Below are positions 55,481 through 64,000 of a stretch of 64,000 bases of DNA, piece after piece. The position numbers and the translations under genes were made by a program. This DNA is from Simiduia sp. 21SJ11W-1 (GTDB taxonomy: Bacteria; Pseudomonadota; Gammaproteobacteria; Pseudomonadales; Cellvibrionaceae). The notes beneath the pieces were generated by a model, which had not been told where the DNA came from, did no database searches, and saw nothing but the letters and a program-made list of their open reading frames with translations. How positions within the stretch are numbered: position 1 is the stretch's first letter; each line of letters opens with the position of its first letter. The stretch spans positions 1-64,000 of the forward strand of contig NZ_CP090959.1 of assembly GCF_024138675.1 (NCBI RefSeq), in the 5' to 3' direction.

Positions 55481-56095
55481 ATGAAGTTGCTAACCGGCCT
55501 CTTGGCAGCGGTTTTATTCAGCGCAGCAACCCACGCTGCCGGTGATGACGCGCCCATTGAAGGCAAGGTGTTCTACCGTTACATCAACGAGCAAGGTGCC
55601 AAGGTGATGCACCATTCGCTGCCACCGGAGGCCGCCAAGCGGGGCTACGAGATTGTGAGCCTTGCGGGTATTGTGTTGAAGGTGGTACCGCCGGCGCTTA
55701 CACCTGAGCAAGCGGCCGCGGCCGCGGCTGAAAAAGAGCAAAAGCGCGAGCTGGAAGAGTGGGATGCCTCGCTTTTGCGCCGTTACAGCAGTGTGGATGA
55801 AATAGAGTCTGCCAAGCAGCGCAAGCTCGCCGATCTTGAAGCCAACATGGCGATTCTAATCAGCAACCTCAACACCATTCAATCGCAAATCCGGGCGGAA
55901 TATGCCAAAGGTGCAGGTTTTGAGCGGCGCGGCCACGCGGTGCCCGAGATGGTGCTCACCAACTTGCAAAATCTGGAAGCCGAGCTTGAAGACACCCGTG
56001 AAAAATACATTCAGCGCGAGTGGGAATACGAAGACGTTGCAGAAAAGTTTGAGCAGGATAAAGAGCGCTTCAGCCAGATTCACGTCAAGCGTTAG
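55481..56095 (+). CDS. Secreted coiled-coil protein with N-terminal DUF4124-like segment
   Basis: A 204-residue exported protein. From ATG 55481 a signal peptide of about 21 residues ends ...SAATHA before AGDDAP. A short strand region follows (GKVFYRYINEQGAKVMHHSLPPEAAKRGYEIVS), typical of DUF4124 proteins, with a hydrophobic-charged long coiled coil from about residue 80 (AAAAEKEQKRELEEWDASLLRRYSSVDEIESAKQRKL) to the end. Such proteins are widespread next to pyrE in marine gammaproteobacteria; the role is unknown, an envelope scaffold being conceivable. A terminator follows. Confidence 0.8.
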   Translation: MKLLTGLLAAVLFSAATHAAGDDAPIEGKVFYRYINEQGAKVMHHSLPPEAAKRGYEIVSLAGIVLKVVPPALTPEQAAAAAAEKEQKRELEEWDASLLRRYSSVDEIESAKQRKLADLEANMAILISNLNTIQSQIRAEYAKGAGFERRGHAVPEMVLTNLQNLEAELEDTREKYIQREWEYEDVAEKFEQDKERFSQIHVKR

Positions 56096-56112
56096 GGCGA
56101 TTTTCGCGCATT

Positions 56113-56138
56113 AAAAAAGGGCCTGCGGGCCCTTTTTT
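56113..56138. terminator. Bidirectional intrinsic terminator before slmA
   Basis: Six A, GGGCC, loop, GGGCCC and six T form a symmetrical terminator shared by the coiled-coil gene and convergent slmA. Confidence 0.92.
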
Positions 56139-56152
56139 GTGCGTGCGGTAAA

Positions 56153-56767
56153 TTAATTTACCTGCGCTAGCGGCTCATAGAAGAAATCCTGCATGAGCAC
56201 CGGCCACTGTTCACCCCAGAACTCTGTGGGCGGGCGCTTGAAGCCTGAGCGCACAAACTGGGCGATGCGCCCTTCGGCTGCGGCCATCAACAAATTGGCG
56301 GCGGCACTCAAGGGCAGGCGCGGGCGCAGGCCTTCGCGAATTTCAGCTTCGCGCAGAATTTGTTTGATTTGGGTTTCAATGCGCTCGAATAATTGCTGAA
56401 TGCGCGTGTGCAGCCGCTCGGTTTCACCGGTTAAGGCATCGCCTGTGAGAATGCGCGTAATGCCGGGGTTGCGCTCGGTAAAGGTAAGCAGCAGTAAGAA
56501 GATTTTTTCACAACGTGGCTGGGCCGCTTCGGTATCACTTAAAATTAAGCCGATGCGAGTAAAAAGCGTTTCTTCAATAAACTCGATCAGGCCCTCGAAC
56601 ATTTTGGATTTGCTGGGAAAGTGACGGTAAAGCGCCGCTTCCGATACCCCAACTTCTTTGGCGAGGGCTGCCGTGGTGATGCGAGCGCCGGGGCTGGTCT
56701 CTAGCATGTGCGCGAGTGATTCCAGGATTTGCTGGCGGCGGGACACCTTAGTGGACGAGTTTGTCAT
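56153..56767 (-). CDS. slmA: Nucleoid occlusion factor SlmA
   Basis: TetR-family DNA-binding protein that blocks FtsZ assembly over the nucleoid. From ATG 56767 (GAAGG five bases upstream) the protein has 204 residues, with [36 protein letters not shown] and C-terminal helices [27 protein letters not shown]. Location beside argB and coaBC genes matches the family in Pseudomonas and E. coli. Confidence 0.93.
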   Translation of the reverse strand: MTNSSTKVSRRQQILESLAHMLETSPGARITTAALAKEVGVSEAALYRHFPSKSKMFEGLIEFIEETLFTRIGLILSDTEAAQPRCEKIFLLLLTFTERNPGITRILTGDALTGETERLHTRIQQLFERIETQIKQILREAEIREGLRPRLPLSAAANLLMAAAEGRIAQFVRSGFKRPPTEFWGEQWPVLMQDFFYEPLAQVN

Positions 56768-56863
56768 AAAACCTTCGACGTTCAGGGCTTTCGGGTAACG
56801 GCCTATCCTAGCCACAAAGGCGGGCGGCATCAATGAAAAACAACCGCCCAAGGAAATTACCGC

Positions 56864-57829
<966 letters not shown>

Positions 57830-57832
57830 TTA

Positions 57833-60268
57833 CTAAAAATCGAGCGGTAAATCGGGAGCGACGCGCTTGAGTTCGCGCTTGAACAAGCCCTTGAGCTGCT
57901 CCAGGGTTTCTTCGGTATCGGCTTCAAAGCGCAGGGTCAGTGCGGCGGTGGTATTGCTCGCGCGCACCAGGCCCCAGCCCTTGGCGAAATCTACCCGCAG
58001 GCCATCGATGGTGGTGAGTTTGCCGCTTTGGAATTTGCCTTCGCTGATCAAGGCCTTTACCAGCTCAAACTTTTTCGACTCACTAATGGGAATCAGAATT
58101 TCCGGCGTACTGGGCAGTGCCGGGAAGGCCTCAAAGATGCTGTCGATATCCTGGTCGCGCAGGGTCATGATTTCCAGCAGGCGCGCGCAGGCGTACATGC
58201 CGTCATCAAAGCCGTACCAGCGATCTTTAATAAAAATGTGGCCAGACAGTTCGCCACCCAAAAGTGCACCGGTTTCCAGCATTTTTTGTTTCATGTTGGA
58301 GTGGCCTGTTTTCCACATGATGGGGCGGCCGCCGTAGCTGGTGATGAGGCTGTTGAGCTGGCGGGTGCTTTTTACATCAAACAGCACATCGGCGCCCGGG
58401 TTGCGCGAAACGATATCTTTGGCAAACAACATCAGCAGGCGATCGGGCCAGATAATGTCGCCCTTGGGCGTGACCACCGTCAGGCGGTCGCCATCGCCAT
58501 CGAAGGCCACGCCCAGGTCTGCGCCGCTGGCCTTCACCTTGGCAATGAGCGCTTGCAGGTTTTCCGGCCGGCTTGGGTCTGGCTGGTGGTTGGGGAAGGT
58601 GCCGTCAATTTGGCAAAACAGCGGTTCCACTTCACAGCCCAACTCTTCAAACAGCTGCGGGGCTATTTCGCTGGTGGCGCCGTTGCCGGCATCAATTACC
58701 AGTTTCACATCGCCCGCCAGTGCCACGTCTGAGAAAATGCGATCAACATAGGCGGGAATAATTTCCTGTGCCTGTTCAACGGCATCGCCAGAGCGGAACT
58801 GGCCGCGTTGGATGCGCGTGTATATGCCGTTGATGCCCTCTTCGGCCAAGGTGTTGCCGTTGATGACCATCTTGAAGCCGTTGTATTCGCCGGCGTTGTG
58901 GCTGGCGGTGACTATCACACCGCTGCGGGTGCCGCCGGTGGCTTCGGCACAGGCGTAGTACAGCAGAGGTGATGGAATCAGCCCCAGGTTGAGCACGTTA
59001 CAGCCGGTGCTCAAAATACCGGTAATCAAGTTGCTGCACAGCTCTTCGCTGTGTACGCGGCCATCGCGGCCAACCAGCAGTGCCGATTCGCCTTGCTCCA
59101 GTGCTTCGCTGCCCAGGGCCCGGCCTAAGGTTTCGGCAAAGGCGGGCGTGAGCTGTTCGCCCACTACGCCGCGAATATCGTAGGCGCGGAAGATTCTACG
59201 CAGCGCTGTATTGTCATTTTCGGGTGTTGCGGCCGCCGCATCGGCGGGGTCGGCATCAGACACTTCGGCCAATTTGTTTTCATTCAGGCCCAGCAGTGAT
59301 TTGTCTTCTTCTTTAACTTTTACATCCAGCTCGCGTTTCTCTTTTGCCGACATCATGGCTTTTTCACGCGCTTTGGTGATTTTCTTGTGGGCCATTTTGG
59401 TGGCAATGTTACGCGAGGCCAGGGCACTGGCTACCAACAGCAATGCCAACAGCGCCAAGCAGCCGCCCCAGAAGGGCAGCGGATTAATTGAAGCTTGCTG
59501 AATCAGGGTATAGGCGGGGGTGAATCGCAGTATCCAGTGGCTGTTGCCGATGGCCACATCAAAGCTCTGTTGGGTGTCGCCATTGCCGTGGCTTGCCAGC
59601 ATCAGCTCCGGTGAGTTGCCAACTTTTTGCAGCACGGTAGTTTGGCCGAGGCTTGCATCCAGTGTGCGCAGTTTGGCGGTTAAACCCTCCATAGAAAGGG
59701 TTAATAGCATGGCGCCAAGTGCGGGCTTATCGTCATCTGTGGGAAGGCCTGTGGCCACTTGCAGGGCCCATTTGCCGTCGAATTTAACGGCCTCGGGAAT
59801 AATGGCCTCACGCGCTTCGGCTTTGTAGATGAGATCCATCTGAATGAAGTTAATGGGCGGCTCGGCATCGCTGTTGAGGTTGGCGCTGCCCCTGGGGAAA
59901 AACTGTATGGCCTGTATACCGGGCAGGTTGCGTTCAAGGGTGCGCCTGAAATCTGCCAGCGCGGCCTGTTCCTGGTAGGCCACGGCCACCGCCAGGGCTT
60001 CGCGCTCGCCCATGCGGGCTACGTCTTCTTGCAGGGTGGTTACCCAGAGGGCGATGGCATTGGCGCGTTTTTCGGCCTCAAGTTTGGCCAGCGATTCCAG
60101 CTGCGTCTGTTCCTTTTCAACCACGAAGGTTTGAAAACCAAGCCAGCCCACGGCGCCGGTAATGAGCAGTGAGATGAGCGCGAAAACGAGAAAATACGGC
60201 GGCTGCTTGGGTTTGGCTTGCGGCGCTTTTTTAGGCGCGGCTTTTTTTGGCTTGGGCTCAGCGGGCAC
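57833..60268 (-). CDS. algC: Phosphomannomutase/phosphoglucomutase AlgC with N-terminal membrane sensor-like extension
   Basis: Interconverts sugar 1- and 6-phosphates for lipopolysaccharide and exopolysaccharide precursors. The 811-residue protein is nearly twice the size of Pseudomonas AlgC. Residues 1-24 are Lys/Pro-rich; membrane helices lie at about 25-45 and 266-285; between them is a periplasmic double-Cache/CHASE-like domain; residues 286-355 form a charged linker. From about 355 the mutase runs complete: FRAYDIRG, active-site serine 456 in TASHN, metal loop DGDGDRL, sugar motif GGELSGH and the phosphate loop RASNTTAAL. Similar fusions occur in other marine gammaproteobacteria. The periplasmic domain implies ligand input into sugar flux, unproven. 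Confidence 0.93.
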   Translation of the reverse strand: MPAEPKPKKAAPKKAPQAKPKQPPYFLVFALISLLITGAVGWLGFQTFVVEKEQTQLESLAKLEAEKRANAIALWVTTLQEDVARMGEREALAVAVAYQEQAALADFRRTLERNLPGIQAIQFFPRGSANLNSDAEPPINFIQMDLIYKAEAREAIIPEAVKFDGKWALQVATGLPTDDDKPALGAMLLTLSMEGLTAKLRTLDASLGQTTVLQKVGNSPELMLASHGNGDTQQSFDVAIGNSHWILRFTPAYTLIQQASINPLPFWGGCLALLALLLVASALASRNIATKMAHKKITKAREKAMMSAKEKRELDVKVKEEDKSLLGLNENKLAEVSDADPADAAAATPENDNTALRRIFRAYDIRGVVGEQLTPAFAETLGRALGSEALEQGESALLVGRDGRVHSEELCSNLITGILSTGCNVLNLGLIPSPLLYYACAEATGGTRSGVIVTASHNAGEYNGFKMVINGNTLAEEGINGIYTRIQRGQFRSGDAVEQAQEIIPAYVDRIFSDVALAGDVKLVIDAGNGATSEIAPQLFEELGCEVEPLFCQIDGTFPNHQPDPSRPENLQALIAKVKASGADLGVAFDGDGDRLTVVTPKGDIIWPDRLLMLFAKDIVSRNPGADVLFDVKSTRQLNSLITSYGGRPIMWKTGHSNMKQKMLETGALLGGELSGHIFIKDRWYGFDDGMYACARLLEIMTLRDQDIDSIFEAFPALPSTPEILIPISESKKFELVKALISEGKFQSGKLTTIDGLRVDFAKGWGLVRASNTTAALTLRFEADTEETLEQLKGLFKRELKRVAPDLPLDF

Positions 60269-60294
60269 TGTGAGTTCCTTGTCTGTCGGTCAAG

Positions 60295-61512
60295 CTAGGC
60301 TTGGGATTGTCTGTAGCGGGTTACGCGCTCGGCAATAAGGGCCACCAAATCGCGCGCCAGTTGGCGCTTGGCGCGTGTGCCGAGCACTTCGTCGCCCTCG
60401 GCGCTAACCAGGGTGACGGCATTGTCGTCGCTATTAAAGCCGATGTCTGTGCGTGAGACATCGTTGGCGATAACCAGCTGCAGGTTCTTTTTATTCAGTT
60501 TAGCGCGGGCATAGGCTAGCAGGTTTTCGGTTTCAGCTGCGAAACCCACGCAAAAGGGCGCGTGTGGTTGGCTGGCCACGGTGGCGATGATATCGGGATT
60601 GCGCACCAGTTGCAGCGTCATTTCATCCGGCTCGCTGCCCTGCTTTTTAAGCTTTTGCCGGGCGGCGGCCTTGGGCCGGTAGTCGGCCACGGCAGCCGCG
60701 CCAATGAATATATCGCAGCTTACCGCCTGCACCGCCGCCAACATTTCTTCGGCACTGTTAACGGAAACGCGATTTACGTGCGCGGGCGCGGCCAGCTGCG
60801 TGGGCCCGCTCACCAGAGTGACCTGGGCGCCGGCTTCGGCGCAGGCCTCGGCCAGGGCGTAGCCCATTTTGCCGGAGCTGTGATTGCTGATGTAGCGCAC
60901 CGGGTCTATGGCTTCGCGGGTGGGGCCGGCGGTGAGTGTGACCTTGAGCCCTGCCAGGGCGCCGGTGCTAAAGCAGCCGGCGATGGCGGTGGCCAGATCG
61001 GCCGGTTCAGACATCCGGCCCAACCCCACATCGCCGCAGGCCTGGCCGCCACTGGCGGGCCCGAACACCTGGGCACCACGGGCTACCAGGGCGCTGAGGT
61101 TATCTTGGGTGGCACTGTGGGCCCACATGGCCTGGTTCATTGCCGGTGCCAGGGCCAGTGGGGCGGTGGTGGCCAGTGCCACGGTGGTGAGCAAATCGCT
61201 GCCGTGGCCCTGGGCGAGTTTGGCTATCACCTCGGCGGTGGCCGGTGCAATCACCAGAATGTCGGCCCAGCGTGCCAGCTCAATGTGGCCCATGCCTGCC
61301 TCGGCCTGTGGGTCTAGCAGTTCGGTGTGCACGGGGTTGCCCGAGAGTGCCTGCAAGGTGAGCGGGGTAATAAATTCCTGTGCGCCGCGGGTCATGATGA
61401 CGCGCACGCTGGCACCTGCGTCCTGCAGGCGGCGAATAAGCTCGGCACTTTTGTAGGCGGCAATGCCACCGCTGACGCCCAACAGGACGTGCTTGTGGGT
61501 AAGGCTTAACAT
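60295..61512 (-). CDS. coaBC: Bifunctional phosphopantothenoylcysteine decarboxylase/ligase CoaBC
   Basis: Makes 4'-phosphopantetheine in coenzyme A synthesis. The 405-residue protein has the FMN-dependent CoaC part ([28 protein letters not shown], residues 1-185) and the CoaB part ([53 protein letters not shown]). The downstream gene is algC after only 26 bases; dut, which commonly stands between them, is absent. Confidence 0.97.
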   Translation of the reverse strand: MLSLTHKHVLLGVSGGIAAYKSAELIRRLQDAGASVRVIMTRGAQEFITPLTLQALSGNPVHTELLDPQAEAGMGHIELARWADILVIAPATAEVIAKLAQGHGSDLLTTVALATTAPLALAPAMNQAMWAHSATQDNLSALVARGAQVFGPASGGQACGDVGLGRMSEPADLATAIAGCFSTGALAGLKVTLTAGPTREAIDPVRYISNHSSGKMGYALAEACAEAGAQVTLVSGPTQLAAPAHVNRVSVNSAEEMLAAVQAVSCDIFIGAAAVADYRPKAAARQKLKKQGSEPDEMTLQLVRNPDIIATVASQPHAPFCVGFAAETENLLAYARAKLNKKNLQLVIANDVSRTDIGFNSDDNAVTLVSAEGDEVLGTRAKRQLARDLVALIAERVTRYRQSQA

Positions 61513-61593
61513 AAAAACGGGCGGCTTATGGTAAAAGACGCGTTAAGATACCATTGTCACCGCGAGTTTCGTACCAAGATCAAGGAGGATCAT

Positions 61594-62268
61594 ATGGCGA
61601 TTAACGATTGGCCGGCCGAGGAACGGCCACGGGAGAAGCTACTGGCCAAGGGGGCGGCCAGTTTATCGGATGCTGAATTACTGGCCATTTTTCTGCGCAC
61701 CGGGGTTACCGGTTGTTCGGCGGTAGACTTGGCGCGGCTGCTGCTCACCCGCTTCGGTGGCCTGCGGCCTTTGCTTGAGGCTCCCAGGGCAGACTTTGTT
61801 GCCGCCCACGGTTTGGGTGATGCCAAGTTCGCCCAGCTGCAGGCGGTGCTTGAAATGGCGCGCCGGCACCTGGCTGCGGCAATGGCCGTGGGCGATGTGC
61901 TCTCCAACCCCCAGGCTGTGCGCGATTTTCTCACCAGCCAGCTGCGCCACCGCGACCGCGAAGTGTTTGCCCTGCTGCTATTGGATAACCGCCACCGGGT
62001 GCTGACGTTTACCGAGCTGTTTGAAGGCACCCTCGATGGCGCCTCTGTCTACCCCCGCGAGGTGGTTAAGGCGGTGCTTGCCGCAGGTGCCGCGGCGGTA
62101 ATTTTGGTGCACAACCATCCCTCGGGTGTGGCCGAGCCCAGCCAGGCCGATATCGCCATCACCCAGCGTTTGAAATCGGCCCTGGCGCTGGTGGATGTGC
62201 GGGTGCTGGATCACCTGATAGTGGGTGACGGCTATTGCGCCTCGCTTGCCGAACTTGGATTGTTGTAA
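61594..62268 (+). CDS. radC: RadC family protein (JAB/MPN domain)
   Basis: Conserved bacterial protein with an N-terminal helix-hairpin-helix part and a C-terminal JAB1/MPN metalloprotease-like fold. ATG 61594 is preceded by a perfect AAGGAGGAT, giving 224 residues. The metal motif is [18 protein letters not shown]. Despite the name, a role in recombination repair was not confirmed in E. coli; function is unsettled. It is divergent from coaBC. Confidence 0.95.
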   Translation: MAINDWPAEERPREKLLAKGAASLSDAELLAIFLRTGVTGCSAVDLARLLLTRFGGLRPLLEAPRADFVAAHGLGDAKFAQLQAVLEMARRHLAAAMAVGDVLSNPQAVRDFLTSQLRHRDREVFALLLLDNRHRVLTFTELFEGTLDGASVYPREVVKAVLAAGAAAVILVHNHPSGVAEPSQADIAITQRLKSALALVDVRVLDHLIVGDGYCASLAELGLL

Positions 62269-62350
62269 GTGTTTACTTGCGGCTATTGCGAATAAACTCC
62301 TAAAATGCGGCTTTTTCCCCCACCACTGCACCGCCACCACCGGAGGCTCT

Positions 62351-63259
62351 TTGTCCAATATTGCGCCCCAGGTTTGGCTGCTGACAGACGGCAAACCCGG
62401 CCATCAAAACCAATTGCGCGGCCTGGCCGAGCGCCTGACGGCCCTGGCCGGCGCCCAGTGTCATTGGGTTAACCCGCCCAAGGTGGCCTGGTGGCAATTG
62501 TGGCGCGGGCGAGACATAGCCCCGGCCCTGCCCCGGCCGCAGCTGGTGTTAGCGGCAGGTTCGCGCACCCAGCTGGCGCTGTTGGCCGCCAAGCGCAGGT
62601 TTGCGTGCCCGGCGGTGGTGTTGATGCGCCCCAACCTGCCCTATGGTTGGTTTGATGGCGCAATAGTGCCCGCCCATGATCAGCCGCCCGCAAGGCCCGA
62701 TGTGTTGGTGACCGAGGGCGTGTTGAACGCCGTAACGCCTGTGGCCCAGGTTGCCAGTGCGCGGCAGGGCTTGCTGCTGCTGGGTGGCCCCTCCAAGCAC
62801 TATTATTGGGATCAGCCAGCAGTGCTGGCGCAGGTACAGGCGTTGTGTACACAGGCACCCGACTGGCAGTGGACGCTCTCAGATTCACGCCGCAGCCCCC
62901 AGGATTTACTGCCGGCGCTCAACGCCCTGGGGTGCGCCAATTTGCAGTGTGTGTCGCACCGGGACACCGCACCCGGCTGGCTGGCCGATACACTGGCCGC
63001 CAGTGGCCAGGTGTGGGTGAGCCCCGATAGCGTGAGCATGGTGTACGAGGCGCTCACCGCCGGTATTCCCACGGGCTTGATAAAATTGCCGCCGCTTACC
63101 CAGAGCCGGGTGGTGGCAGGCCTGCAGCGGCTCATTGCCCAGGGCCGTGTGCGCCAGGCGCCGGAGGATGCACTGCAGCCACAGCGCTTGTGGGAGGCCG
63201 ATCGCGCCGCCCGCTGGCTGTTAAACCGATTTCCCCTACAAACAATGAAGGCCCCATGA
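62351..63259 (+). CDS. ELM1/GtrOC1-family nucleoside-diphosphate-sugar-like protein
   Basis: A protein of the mitochondrial fission ELM1 family (PF06258), which in bacteria lies beside lipopolysaccharide genes and resembles GT-B glycosyltransferases. I place the start at TTG 62351, with GGAGG just upstream, giving 302 residues; the longer frame from 62225 would overlap radC. Features are VWLLTDGKPGHQNQLRGLAE, CPAVVLMRPNLPYGWFDGAIVPAHDQP, LLLGGPSKHYYWD and WVSPDSVSMVYEALTAGIPTGL. It overlaps the following glycosyltransferase by an ATGA, pointing to a common role in surface sugar assembly. Confidence 0.75.
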   Translation: MSNIAPQVWLLTDGKPGHQNQLRGLAERLTALAGAQCHWVNPPKVAWWQLWRGRDIAPALPRPQLVLAAGSRTQLALLAAKRRFACPAVVLMRPNLPYGWFDGAIVPAHDQPPARPDVLVTEGVLNAVTPVAQVASARQGLLLLGGPSKHYYWDQPAVLAQVQALCTQAPDWQWTLSDSRRSPQDLLPALNALGCANLQCVSHRDTAPGWLADTLAASGQVWVSPDSVSMVYEALTAGIPTGLIKLPPLTQSRVVAGLQRLIAQGRVRQAPEDALQPQRLWEADRAARWLLNRFPLQTMKAP

Positions 63260-64000
63260 AAGTTCTGCAGGTGCTACCTAATTTAAACAGCGGCGGCGTA
63301 GAGCGCGGCACGGTGGAGTTCGCGCGCGAGCTGGTGGCCCAGGGCCATGAATCCATTGTGCTCTCGAACGGCGGCCGGCTGGTTGTGCAGTTAGAGGCCG
63401 AGGGCTCGCGGCACATCAGCCTGCCGGTACACAAAAAATCCTTGTGGCAGCTGCGCTGGGTGCGCCGGCTGCGTAGGCTCCTGGAAGAGTTGCAGCCCGA
63501 TATCATCCACGTGCGCTCCCGTGCGCCCATGTGGTTGATTTGGCTTGCCTGGCGCAAGTTGCCCGCGGCCAATCGCCCGCGTCTGGTGAGCACCTTTCAT
63601 GGGTTGTATTCAGTGAATGCCTATTCTGCGGTTATGGCCAAGGCCGAGCAGGTGATCGCCATTTCAGACTGTGTGGCCGATTATGTGCAGCGCAATTACG
63701 GCGTGCCTAGGGCACGCCTGACGGTGATTCCCCGCGGTGTGGATCTGGCCGCTTTCAGCCCTCGCCCGCCGGCGCAAGAGTGGTGCGCAGCGCTCTACCG
63801 CGACTACCCGCACTTAAAGGGTAAAACCATCATCCTGATGCCCGGCCGGCTGAGCCGCTGGAAAGGCCAGGAGGCCTACTTGCAGATGATGCAACAACTG
63901 CAGGCCCGCGCACCCGAGTGCCACGGGGTGATAGTGGGCGATGCCGAGCCCAAGAAAGCCCACTACCGCAAAGAACTGGAGCAACAAGCCCGGGCGCTGG
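63256..64000 (+). CDS. Glycosyltransferase family 4 protein, N-terminal part
   Basis: First 248 codons of a GT-B glycosyltransferase that runs off the right edge. The N-terminal domain begins KVLQVLPNLNSGGVERGTVEFAREL with the acceptor-side glycine loop, followed by IIHVRSRAPMWLIWLAWRK, STFHGLYSVNAYSAVMAKAEQVIAISDCV and VIPRGVDLAAF, then the second domain ILMPGRLSRWKGQEAYLQM, the donor-side signature. Family GT4, probably of lipopolysaccharide core or related glycan. ATGA overlap with the gene before. Confidence 0.88.
   Translation, partial: MKVLQVLPNLNSGGVERGTVEFARELVAQGHESIVLSNGGRLVVQLEAEGSRHISLPVHKKSLWQLRWVRRLRRLLEELQPDIIHVRSRAPMWLIWLAWRKLPAANRPRLVSTFHGLYSVNAYSAVMAKAEQVIAISDCVADYVQRNYGVPRARLTVIPRGVDLAAFSPRPPAQEWCAALYRDYPHLKGKTIILMPGRLSRWKGQEAYLQMMQQLQARAPECHGVIVGDAEPKKAHYRKELEQQARAL

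Overview
The window is a dense, ordinary-looking chromosomal segment of a gammaproteobacterium. Gene order follows the Pseudomonas replication-origin-proximal layout very closely (mnmG-rsmG-parAB-atp operon-glmU-glmS; pstSCAB-phoU; phoBR; ubiCA; recG-oxyR; ridA-spoT-rpoZ-gmk; yicC/rph/crc/pyrE; slmA-argB-algC-coaBC/radC). GC content judged by eye is in the mid-50s percent. Details such as an algC gene fused to a membrane sensor domain and an N-terminally enlarged AtpB fit a marine Cellvibrionales-type organism (for example a Simiduia-like genus). That placement is inference; I see no 16S rRNA or other decisive marker. I recognised no rRNA, tRNA, CRISPR array, insertion sequence or prophage.

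Layout. 1-3.5 kb: end of mnmG, rsmG, parA, parB. 3.5-10.8 kb: complete F1Fo ATP synthase operon (atpIBEFHAGDC) with a near-consensus promoter and a clear terminator. 10.9-14.9 kb: glmU, glmS, and a TlyA-type RNA methyltransferase gene overlapping the glmS stop. 15.3-17.5 kb: an AT-richer four-gene operon coding for a degenerate BLUF-like protein, a small GTPase of the COG2229/CvnD type and two Roadblock/LC7 proteins. This is the best candidate for an undescribed signalling system. 17.6-20.8 kb: divergent hexR and uvrD with a candidate HexR operator between them. 20.9-26.6 kb: a TRAP transporter whose dctP and dctQM genes lie on opposite strands, separated by two unrecognised, lower-GC, translationally coupled genes and a YciA-type thioesterase. 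26.6-32.1 kb: pstSCAB-phoU preceded by a four-half-site Pho box array. 32.1-37.5 kb: small and poorly known genes (lipoprotein, DUF4265-like, yaaA, TfoX-like, a REC plus PilZ-like regulator, DUF938 methyltransferase, FemAB-like acyltransferase) and a hairpin-rich intergenic element. 37.5-41.5 kb: phoBR, ubiCA, hupB. 41.6-48.9 kb: DAACS symporter, a YbaK-HDOD protein, recG, oxyR, an SDR protein, ridA. 48.9-55.4 kb: spoT, rpoZ, gmk, yicC, rph, a Crc-type pseudonuclease gene, pyrE. 55.5-64 kb: coiled-coil secreted protein, slmA, argB, algC fusion, coaBC (without the usual dut), radC, an ELM1-family protein and the start of a glycosyltransferase gene.

Themes. Energy and cell-wall precursor supply (atp, glmU, glmS), phosphate homeostasis (pst, phoU and phoBR, each with Pho boxes), stringent response and nucleotide supply (spoT, rpoZ, gmk, pyrE), carbon catabolite control (hexR, crc), and envelope sugar synthesis (algC, glycosyltransferase) are all represented. 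The accessory signal is confined to three places: the BLUF-like/GTPase/Roadblock operon (15.3-17.5 kb), the orphan two-gene unit (22.1-24.05 kb) and the hairpin element (36.1-36.2 kb).
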